DNA of 64,000 nucleotides from Ustilaginoidea virens (Eukaryota > Ascomycota > Sordariomycetes > Hypocreales > Clavicipitaceae). Position numbers and translations under genes: made by a program. Shown in pieces: positions 1-9,074 of this stretch (the stretch's first letter is position 1; each line of letters opens with the position of its first letter). Below the pieces are notes generated by a model that had not been told where the DNA came from, searched no databases, and was given only the letters and a program-made list of their open reading frames with translations. The stretch lies in the NCBI RefSeq assembly GCF_000687475.1, contig NC_057318.1, positions 5,642,001 to 5,706,000 of the forward strand, written 5' to 3'.

Positions 1-1
1 T

Positions 2-813
2 CCAATCCCAGAACAGCCTCTTGATAAATATACTGGTATCGCTACAGCACACGAAATATACCAGTACCAAAAGCTTATAGGCTCTATAAATTACCCAACT
101 ACTATGACCCGACCTGATACTGCTGTGGCAGTCTCCCGCCTTTCAGAATATCTACACAACTCTTCCCCCTACCATTACCTACTAGCCATAGGAGTCACAA
201 TGTATCTCTATATCACACGTTACTTAGCTATTCAATATACTGCCATACAACAACAACCAAGTGATGATATCCAGTAGCAACCTTTTACTAGAGAGTTATT
301 AATATCGTCTGATGCTGCTTTTGCCGATAATAAAGAGACCCGGAAGTCTACTCAGGGCTCTTTCTTCAGCCTATTTGGCGGACCTATTGGCTGGGAAGCC
401 ACTAAACAACATACCGTTACCACTTCTTCCACCGAAGTAGAGCTACTAGTACTATCGTCAACTGCTAAGACCACTATATCTATAACCCATCTTATGGAAC
501 AATTAGGACTTAAGCTTGATCATAAGGTCACTATTGAGTGCGATAACCTACAAGCTATACGCCTAGTAACAACAACAATGCCCCGTATTAACACTGCATT
601 AAAGCATGTTGATATCCACAACAGCTGGCTGCGACAGGCTTATCAGCAGGATTTATTTGACCTGACTTATATCCCTACTAATAATATAGTAGCGGATGGG
701 CTCACAAAGGCTCTTATAGGTTAACGATTTACTACCTTCCGTAACTAACTAGGCCTAGTAGATATTAAGGACCTAGTACGAAAAAAAGAAGATGACGAGA
801 GTGATACCGACTA
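2..813 (+). pseudogene. copia RT/RNase H C-terminal part (element G), broken
   Basis: Reading frame 2 encodes the end of a copia Pol. Seen in order: MTRPDTAVAVSRLSEYL (the conserved 'RPD' segment after the reverse transcriptase), a RNase H segment with SSDAAFADNKETRKSTQG, the GPIGWEATKQ stretch, STEVELLVLSS and the terminal NNIVADGLTKAL motif. The protein would be the replicase/RNase H part of a Gag-Pol polyprotein acting in cytoplasmic virus-like particles. Stop codons at 275-277, 722-724 and 752-754 fall where Gln codons are expected, consistent with CAG/CAA to TAG/TAA changes. The frame then runs on through an acidic tail to about 813. The N-terminal part lies outside the window. No similarity to families A, B or C beyond general copia motifs is evident. 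Confidence 0.8.
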
Positions 814-841
814 GCTAGATAGAGCTATATCATAGCCTATC

Positions 842-849
842 TAGGGGGG
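842..849 (+). other. Polypurine tract of element G
   Basis: The run aggggggt lies just 5' of the TGTCAGAATG LTR start at 852, the usual place for the plus-strand primer of an LTR retrotransposon. Confidence 0.7.
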
Positions 850-851
850 TA

Positions 852-1406
852 TGTCAGAATGAAGTTATTTATTGTTATTTATTTTATTATTTTTTGGATA
901 TCTATCGCCGATAATCTCTACGCATCGCCGCATCATCAGATTGAGAAAGATATTAAGTATTCAATACTTATATTTATATGGCGGCTGCTAGTAAAGTTGA
1001 GTACCCAGTACTTACACACATTCCTTCACGCGCAAACATATGATGCATCACAAATTAATCACACCACTTTATTGTCGCAAATCTCGATGCACTACAAATG
1101 CATATTTCGCCACATATCTATGATATCACAGTATGGTCATGATATTTACGTCAGATTGATTTCACTAGGGATGTTCTATATTGGAATATTATGTATTTAA
1201 ATCCCTAGATATTCCTACCCAAATAGTGGGAAGAAAGGATGGATGTATGCACGCAAGCAAGTATGCACAATTAATTCAGATTGTCCCTACGCCTTAGTCT
1301 CGTATCTTATCTGTGCCGTTACTTTTACCTTACTGCGATTTTACCATTCCACTGCCTTTATCCTTCGCATACTGCATAATCTTAGCAGGCGAAAACCAGT
1401 TTGACA
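852..1406 (+). repeat. 3' LTR of element G (555 bp)
   Basis: This segment starts TGTCAGAATG directly after a polypurine tract and ends with TGACA, giving a 5-bp terminal inverted repeat. The start is firm. The end is inferred from the inverted repeat and from the point at which the flanking C1 sequence resumes. A 113-codon open frame inside (859-1200) has no recognisable motif and is ordinary LTR sequence. Confidence 0.65.
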
Positions 1407-1624
1407 GTATCGCTAGTATCACTAGTATAGTCAAAAGCGTTAATACGGTTAATATTATCAGCGCAATCAATATCGCTAATGCGGTCAGTATCGCCAGCAG
1501 ATATCAGCAAATAGGGGTCATAGGTTGATATAGTCATGCCCAACTTCTCGCAATAGTGCCAAAAGTATATTGCCCACCAGTAGGTGCCTGCCTTAGCTAT
1601 TCCATATAGCGGCTTAACTACTTC
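1407..1624 (-). pseudogene. C1 reverse transcriptase fragment (left of A1)
   Basis: The minus strand reads VVKPLYGIAKAGTYWWAIYF, the 'LYGIAEAGTHWW' signature of a common ascomycete copia reverse transcriptase, followed by a segment ending YDPYLLIS. C2 has the same segment at 49556-49690. Past this the C1 reading diverges from C2 into imperfect repeats of a GATACTGAYCG-like unit (about 1407-1500), then meets the G LTR. The other side of this codon run resumes at 16749 after A1. Part of a broken Gag-Pol polyprotein. Confidence 0.8.
1620..1624. repeat. Target-site duplication of A1 (acttc), left copy
   Basis: acttc at 1620-1624 is repeated exactly at 16749-16753, immediately outside the two A1 LTRs. 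Confidence 0.93.
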
Positions 1625-2338
1625 TGTTGAAATCAGCGCCTTTTTAGCTGTATTTTGGTACTGGTCTCGCCACCATACGACGTTTCTGCGTTGAGATATC
1701 GCGGTGGCTATACCAGGCGCTATGGTGGGGCACAGCGCCCCACAACGCCGATTACAGTGGGCCACAGCGCCGGTCACGGCACCGGTACAGCGACCCACAT
1801 CCGGCCACAGCGGCCGGTCACAGTGGGCCACAGGGCCCACAACAGGCGGCGCATTTCTACGGGATTACCAAATGGGCAAATCAGCACTTTCGGCCTTCTA
1901 CATACAGTCACCCGCTACACCGCGCCTTTACGGCACACCGATATAGGGCTTCCGGCCCGTACGGCAGGCTGTTATAGGGCATCCGGCACACCGCTACAAG
2001 CCACTGGGCTTGGTTGGGTAGGCATTGGATAGGATATTAGGCACAGACTGGGCACGGTTGGGCAGACCGACTTTTCGTCGGTTTTTTTCGCTATTTTTGC
2101 GGTTTTTCATTATTTTCAACCACTTTTTCAAGATAGTAGAAATATGCCCAAAATTCCCTCTTTCTAGCTAGAATAGTCACCAACAATTAGAATCAGATTT
2201 CCCTGATATCTTTGCTCTGGTCAACCTCTTGTGCGTTTTTAATCTTTAACCAGCTTGTTTTATTCTGCAACGCCTTATACGCCACTGTCGGTACTTAGTA
2301 TACTTTCCAACAGTGTTCTGAGTCACCATTTTGCAACA
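1625..2338 (+). repeat. 5' LTR of A1 (714 bp)
   Basis: It begins TGTTGAAATC and ends TTGCAACA. Inside is a GC-rich block (about 1717-1853) of tandem CACAGCG/GGGCCACAG-like units. Near 2066-2082 lies a perfect 6-bp hairpin (ACCGAC/GTCGGT, 5-nt loop) followed by a run of seven T. The same architecture is present in all six family-A LTRs of the window. Open frames of 80-152 codons on both strands arise because this block has few stops; they carry no known domain. Confidence 0.93.
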
Positions 2339-2350
2339 GGTTATGAGCCC
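2339..2350 (+). other. Primer binding site of A1: anticodon arm of initiator tRNA-Met
   Basis: Immediately after the LTR the sequence is GGTTATGAGCCC. Its complement, GGGCTCATAACC, is the 3' half of the anticodon stem-loop of fungal initiator tRNA-Met (CAU anticodon in the loop). This is the 'half-tRNA' primer arrangement established for Drosophila copia, in which an internally cleaved tRNA-iMet primes minus-strand synthesis. Confidence 0.8.
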
Positions 2351-5300
2351 GGTGTCTCAAGGCTTCCAGCTTAAGACTTTTTTACGCTAACTTAGGATTT
2401 TAATGCATTTAGCAGCTAACCTTCCAGGAATCTAACTAACGATATTACTAATCGGCAGTAAAGGATTGATCATCCCAGATTTAGGAACCCAGCTACCACA
2501 CCAAGCTGCAATACATCCTTTTTGCAATAGGATTTTCTAAGGTTATTCCTTAACGCAGCTTTCTTCTAGATTTTTTTTATCTAGATTTTCAGTCTTAATT
2601 TTCTTCGCATTTTTAAGACTTTCCGGCACCTTTTCTCTTCCTATAATAGCCAGTCAGAACGTTCCTACCGCTAATAACCCAGGCTACTAAGTCCCTGATA
2701 CGGCAGAGGTAGAAGAATCTAATAATGACCAGGAAATTGCCCAGCTCAGGGAAGACCAATAGGAAATAAGAAAAGAATTCAGTTATAAATTTAATCGAAT
2801 GAACTCTAAAATCGATTTTTTGGCTAATAAGGTAGGCACCTTAGTAGATAGATTAATTAAGCCTACTGCTAGCCTACTATCCTAGGATATAATAGATATA
2901 GATACCTTCCAAACCCCTATAGGCAAAGGAAATAACCTACCATCACTACCTAAAGCCTAGCAGCAACCCCTGCCGGTCCCATCCAGCATTAGCAGCTAAG
3001 TCAGCGCTATAGCTATTAAGGAACTAGCCAAAACAGCCAACAGATTCCAAGAATCCCAAAAGCTAAGGGGGGCATCTAACTTCGACTAATAGAAATAGGC
3101 CCTTATAATTCAACTTAAGGCACTTAATATCGCCAAATTTATCGAAGAACCTTCTATTGCTAGTAAGTTCAACGATTTAGAGCAAGCACTTTTACTATTA
3201 CTTATTAAGAATAATTGCATAGAAGGACCAGCTATCGCTATCAACTGGTGTACTAACCTAGAGTCAGCCTTTACGTTACTTACCAAACAGTATTCTCATT
3301 CATTAGACGTATAGCAGACCCACCTATACCCTGCCTTCTATCAACTAAATTTTACAGGCTATAAGGGTACCTTAGAATCTTTCAACGCCTCCTTTAATAG
3401 CTACCTATCCAGGCTGCAAATTTTAGGCTCCCACATACAACCTTTCGACCAAATCAGCCAGTATTTACATGCTGTAGAAGGGGTCTTTTTTTAGTGGGCA
3501 GAACGGTACCGCACAATAATAAGAATCGCCTATACTTAGGGAAATACATCAAATATTAACCTGCAATTTTATATGGTTGATTTACTGGAAGAATAACGCA
3601 TTAAAAGGTCATCAGTAGTAAGGGCTACCACCCACCTCGCAAAGGTCAAGGGTGCCACTACTAACAATAGTAGCAAGCCAGCTAGTAACAACACTAGCAA
3701 GGGTGGTAAAAACACTACCACCAACGCCAACAAAAAGAAACAGGGGTCTTCTTCTACCCAACAATAAGGGTCTTCTTCAGCCATACAAGGCAAGCCGGAA
3801 AATAAGAAGAAGAAAGAAAAAAAAGATTCAGCTAATAAAGCAGATACCCTACAAAAGACCGACGAAAAGGAAAAGACTATTAATTCCTTCGTACTAGGGA
3901 ATTATAACACTCTAAGTCTTACACCTAATGAGACAGCCTATTCTTCCTTCCAGAACCGCGAATATGTGCAATTCCTAGCTACCAGCTATAGTGCATAATC
4001 CGGTGGGAAAACGCCAATAGATTCTTTGCTCTACGATACTAGTTCTACGGTGCATATCATTAACGATAAAAAGCATTTCACCTACTTCCAATACTATACC
4101 GGAAACAGACTAGTTATTAGCACAGGTGGTGGCCCAATCAAGCCCAGTAGGTAGGGCATAGCGCGTTTCACCGTGCTATAGGCCACTAACCCACCTCAGT
4201 AGGGTACCTTAGAGCTGACCAACGCCCTCTTCATACCAGCTTTTGATATTAACATCTTTAGCGGCGTTAAACACTATCTGAATCGTGGCAGTATTTAGGG
4301 CCAAAGCCTAGTTAATAGTAATAATAAGTGCATTAGGCTTCTTAATTTTAAGAAGTATGGCTTCTTTTTATAATAGAAAGGGGTAGATTCGCCGTTTTTA
4401 CACCATTCTAGCCAAAATCATCTGGCTTTATATAGTATCTTAGTCGAATTACCTGCCCTAGCTAACCCAGAAGAATACGAGGAATATCCCCTGCCAGAGG
4501 ATTTACCTACCCTACCAGCTGACTCGGACCTTCTACTTCCACCAGCTAGTCCTGGTTTTTCGGTGGTACCAATAGAGGCTGTTATTCCCAATACAGCCCA
4601 ACTACTACAGAGGGCCCCGGTCGCCCTCAACCCAGCCCCAGTCACAATACCAGCTGCTGATACAGAATATCAAAAGCTGCTATTATTAGCCGGACTTTAG
4701 CATATCCGGCTTAGGCACATTGGAATCCAACTTTTAAAGAAAACCTGTGCATCAACTATAGGGTTACCTGATCTTAGTAAGGTAAAGGATTCTGATTTTA
4801 ACTATATCGCCTATAAAAGGGCAAAGTCAGTTCGGCGTTTTACATCAAGGGCTATACCAGACCCTATGCATTATTTGGATATTATAGAGGGCGATATTTT
4901 CCAAATCAACCCTCTACCATACAACAAATGCCCTATTTATCTCATCTTAGTAGACCGGAAATTACGCTTCCGTTAGGTGCATTTACTACCTAATAAGGAA
5001 GGGCCCACGGTATTCCCAGTATTATAGGGGTTCTTCTAAGGTCTTAGGAATCGCTATAGCAAATCAGCTATTAAATTCCACTATAATAGTGGTAAGGAAA
5101 TTAACGACGTTATTACAGCCTGGCTAGCTCTTAAGGGCATAGATTTTTTAATATCTTCCCTTTATATTTATAAGCAAAATAGGTTAGCAGAACGCTCTAT
5201 ACGGGTTATTATTAACCGACTTAGAGCTACTATACTTTGGTCTCGGTTACCTTCTTACCTTTAGTCTATAGTGATTCTTAGTATTACTACCTTAGTAAAT

Positions 5301-5759
5301 CTAATAGCAGTCTTAAACCGTTCTTTGTCACCTTTCGAGGAATTAAAGAAGGACTTTCTGGAAATTACGTACTACCACCTACCCGACCTTACTAGCTTTA
5401 GGGCTATTGGTGCGGCTGTAAAGGTACTAATCCCTCCAGAAAAACGGGTTATCAGCTATAAGCTGGCCCCCCAGACCGAGTCAGGTAGGTTATTAGCTAT
5501 GCTAGGTAACGGCACCTACCTTATCTATATCCTATATCGCCGGGTCGTCACTAAGACCTCTTTTATTACTTTTACCTACCAAAATAAAGGTATAGGCCCT
5601 ATTTTAAGTGGCCTAAAGGGCACTTTTAATTTCTAACTGCCTTTTAATTTAGAGGGGGTAAATATCGACTAAATTGCTCTAGAAGAGCCTATCTGGAAGT
5701 CGCCTCGCCTAGATATGCCTATTTCGTTTAAGACCGATGGTATAGGCCTAGTCGAAGGC

Positions 5760-5915
5760 ACAGGCCTACCATAGGCCACGGATCCAATACAGCCTACGGG
5801 CCTACTACAACCAATGGGCCTAATACAGCATACGGATCCACCACAATCAGCGGGCCTACCACAACCAATAGGCCTGCTACAACTAGTGGGCCTACTACTA
5901 ATTGGCCCGCCGCAG
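5760..5915 (+). repeat. Short imperfect tandem repeats in the A1 integrase-RT linker
   Basis: Units resembling GGCCTACTACAACCAAT recur about eight times and code for a Pro/Thr/Asn/Gly-rich linker. The same linker is present in A2 (about 11530-11680) and A3 (about 32345-32480) with different unit counts. Confidence 0.7.
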
Positions 5916-6496
5916 CACTCTATAATATTTCCTAGCAATTCGCCGTCTTTCGATTCTAAATCGCTTCAGCCTAACTCAGCTTTTCAGCTTAGGCAAGATA
6001 GTCCTTTTTCACCGGCTAAGGAAAATACGCCTTTTTCCCATACAAAAAGGCTGCAAATGCTAAGAAATGCAGAAAGCTCTCGTCACTAGGAATCTCAACC
6101 ATAGAGATTTTCCGAATCCGTCACAAAAGTGGGCATAACCCACATAAGTGAAAATTCTGACTTGCCCCATACAACAAATTTTTAATGGTCCGAATCTTAA
6201 AGCCCTACACACACTGATTTTCTGCGACTTTCTGACACAATAGATTCTGCCTTTTCGCCCGGCTTCCTAGTAAATGCAGCATTTCGCTATAGTAAAACGC
6301 TGCCTACACTAGAATATCTGAAATTTGAGAGTCTAGATATCGCCTTAAATGAGAGACCGTAGGAGAAAATGTTTCGAGTATTAGAAAAGGTGCCTATTCA
6401 GCCATACCAGGTTAGAGCTACTAGGGGTAAAATTAAAAGAAGAATGCAGCCACGGATATAAGACGTGCAAGGTATCCTAAGCTACGGATACTATAG

Positions 6497-6585
6497 GACA
6501 CTTGACCTATAGACTAACCAACAGTCTAACCCACAGACTGACCAACAGTCTGACCAATAGTCTGACCCACAGACTAACTAATGGG
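6497..6585 (+). repeat. Tandem repeat (VNTR-like) in A1 pol linker
   Basis: A roughly 11-bp unit (CAGACTGACCA / CAGTCTGACCA) is repeated about eight times. In the pol frame it gives a Gln/Asn/Ser/Asp/Pro/Thr-rich tract. A2 has fewer units at about 10890-10960, and A3 has almost none at about 31745-31780. Confidence 0.75.
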
Positions 6586-8256
6586 GTGCTTTCCTACCCA
6601 CCTAGCCGAAAAACGACTAGATTTTCGGATACCCAAGCAGCCCCCCAGAGGCTTCCATACAGGATTTCCCCCTTTCCTATGCTTTTTACCAGCAAATGTA
6701 CGATATTTGCTGTGCAGTAAAGATTAAGGCTGCAAAACGGGCCCCAGAAGGTGTGCCTAATAGCTGGAAGGAAGTCTTATATAACCCACATAAGGATAGC
6801 TAGGTTAAGGCTTTATTTTCGGAATTCGAGCAATTAATCGATTTAAATATCTTCCAATTTATTCCTAAGACTAGTGTTCCTACTAATAGGAAAATATTAC
6901 ATAACCGGCCTATTTTTCGCATTAAGAAAAATGCGAATAATAACCCGGTTAAATATAAGGCACGATTAGTTATCAAAGGCTTTATGTAGGTATCTAGGCA
7001 AGACTTTATGGAGACCTATACCTTTACTTCGATCCCACCAATATAGAGGATTATCCTTGCTCTTACTACTGCAAACAACTGGGAAATAGAGCAAATCGAC
7101 TTTATTAGTGCCTTTCTAAATAGTGAACTGCTGGAGACGATTTATATAGAGATTCCAGCTGGTTTTCTAGAATTTGCAGAAAGCCTACTCTTACCTAATC
7201 TAGCCTTATGGTCTGACCAGCAGCGTCGTCGACTTTTAGCCTTACTTACTAAGGTTGGATATAACCCCTCTGCATCACAGGTCATACTATTGAAGAAAGC
7301 CTTATATGGGCTTAAACAAGGCCCTTGCGAGTGGCAGTTACGGTTAAAAGACCTTCTAGTGTAAGAGGGTTTTAAGCCGTTACTTTCTAATGCTGCCATC
7401 TTCTATAATAAAAAGACGCATACCTTTATTATGACCTATATGGATGACTGCTTAATTGTCGGTCCGGATCTAAGCTATATTAACCAGCTTAAGACCAAGT
7501 TCCATAAGGTTTATGCTATAGAAGACCAAAGACCTGCCTCCTTCTTTCTAGGAGTACAGATTATTAGGGATAGAGAAAAGGGCCTATTATGGCTGCACTA
7601 ATCGCAATTTATTGCGGAAGTCCTTGAGAAATTCAACCTTAAGGATACACGACCGCATCTAATCCCACTACAGCCCGGTATACTTGCTGAGTCTGAGGCT
7701 GGTAATATACCGCTAGATGCTAGTAATCAACACTTATTCCAGCAGCTAGTAGGGATATCGATGTAGTTGATAATAATGTCAAGACCTGACCTTGCCTTTC
7801 CAACGCAATACCTATCACGATATATACAACAGGCTTCCACTACACAGCTTAATGCTACTAAGGGCGCTTTTCGCTACTTAGCTGGTACGGCAAATACAGC
7901 TATTTGTTACCGAGCCGCTAAAGCTACCGTAGTATTAGCTGCATTTTCTGATAGTGATTTTGCTGGGTGCCAGCTTACTTCAAAGTCTACTAGTGGTTAT
8001 CTTACTACCTTGAATGGTGGGCCTATTAGCTAGAGGTCAAAACGGTCTTCGACTATGGTTTTATTAACGCTTGAAGCCGAGTCTGATGCAATGCTTGAGG
8101 CGATTCGCGAAGTGGAGTAGATATCTAATTTATTTAAAGAAATCCAGGTCGATATTCAACGCCCGATACCACTATATTGCGATAACCAAGGGTCTATTTC
8201 TAATGCAAATGACCCAAATCAGCATGCCCGCACTAAGCATACCTTGCTTAAATTTC

Positions 8257-8261
8257 GGTAT
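8257..8261. repeat. Target-site duplication of A2 (ggtat), left copy
   Basis: ggtat at 8257-8261 recurs at 15816-15820, just outside the A2 LTRs, and the A1 pol frame resumes there. Confidence 0.93.
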
Positions 8262-8987
8262 TATTGCAAAATGGTGATTCAGAACACTATTGGAAATATA
8301 CTGGATACCGACAGTGGCGTACAAGGCGTTGCAGAATAAAACAAAGAGCTAGTTAAAGATTTAAAGCGCACAAGAGGTTGACCAGAGCAAAGATGTCAGG
8401 GAAATCTGATTCTAATTGTTGGTGACTATTCTAGCTAAAAAGAGAGAATTTTGGGCATATTTCTACCATCTTGAAAAAGTGGTTGAAAATAATGAAAAAC
8501 CGCAAAAATAGCGAAAAACCCGACGAAAAGTCGGTCTGCCTAACCGTGCCTAGTCTGTGCCCAATATCCTACCCAGTGCATACCCAACCAAGCCCAGTGG
8601 CTTATAGCGGTGTGCCGGATGCCCTATAACAGCCTGCCGTATGGGCCGGAAGCCCTATATCGGTCTGCCGTAAATGACCGGTATAGCGGGTGACTGTATG
8701 TAGAAGGCCGAAAGTGCTGGTATTAGCAAGGTTTGCCCATTTGGTAATCCCGTAGAAATGCGCCGCCTGTTGTGGGCCCTGTGGCCCGCTGTGACCGGCC
8801 GCTGTGGCCGGCTGTGGGGCGCTGTGCCGGTGCCGTGACCGGCGCTATGGCCCACTGTAATCGGCGTTGTGGGGCGCTGTGCCCCACCGTAGCGCCTAGT
8901 ATAGCCACCGCGATATCTCAACGTAGAGACGTCGTACGGTAGCGAGACCAGTACCAAAATACAGCTAAAAAGGCGCTGATTTCAACA
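8262..8987 (-). repeat. 3' LTR of A2 (726 bp)
   Basis: On the minus strand it begins TGTTGAAATC (right end, 8987). It ends with GCAATA at 8262, where family members usually end GCAACA. It follows the minus-strand polypurine tract AGAGGGGG (8988-8995). Confidence 0.92.
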
Positions 8988-9074
8988 CCCCCTCTGATTA
9001 GCAACATGGCTAATCCTAGCGTTAGAATAAAAGAAAGAAACCCTGTAAAAAATCAGAAAAAAAAGATGATGATG

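Larger units (their letters stand above)
1..1406 (+). mobile_element. Element G: 3' end of a Ty1/copia retrotransposon (RNase H end plus 3' LTR)
   Basis: The window opens inside the pol gene of a plus-strand copia element and passes through its polypurine tract into a 3' LTR. The right LTR border is set by the terminal inverted repeat TGTCA (852) and TGACA (ending 1406). Beyond 1406 the sequence is C1 in the opposite orientation, so G is inserted in the C1 reverse-transcriptase region. The five bases after the LTR, gtatc, are the expected target duplication, but the partner lies outside the window. Confidence 0.75.
2645..8261 (+). pseudogene. A1 gag-pol polyprotein, 5' portion, inactivated
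   Basis: The frame is collinear with A3. The Gag start lies at 2645, but the ATG seen in A2 and A3 reads ATA here. Gag (about 2645-3890) contains the region matching FIEEPSIASKFND and a Lys-rich tail. The protease motif near 4035 reads LYDTSS instead of DTGS, so the conserved Gly after the catalytic Asp is lost. An integrase region follows (about 4690-5240, ending near NRLAERSIR), then a Pro/Gly/Thr linker. The reverse transcriptase reads YMDDCLIVG near 7440, with Met for Val in YVDD. RNase H (from about 7767) continues to the A2 insertion at 8262. Many TAG/TAA codons replace Trp or Gln. The reading resumes at 15816. It encoded the structural and replication proteins of a cytoplasmic virus-like particle and is no longer functional. 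Confidence 0.88.

Noticed and set aside
859..1200. 113-codon ORF with hydrophobic N-terminus
   Set aside because: Inside the LTR of element G; no motif, and a chance reading of AT-rich LTR sequence.
2066..2088. Intrinsic (rho-independent type) terminator
   Set aside because: The shape fits, but all surrounding evidence is eukaryotic retrotransposon; bacterial termination does not apply.
2339..2356. Possible tRNA-Met gene fragment
   Set aside because: Only the anticodon arm complement is present, always directly after an LTR; it is a primer binding site, not a tRNA gene.
6502..6720. 72-codon ORF with a Leu-Thr-Asn-Ser repeat
   Set aside because: Out-of-frame reading of the tandem repeat in A1 pol; the gag-pol frame is different.
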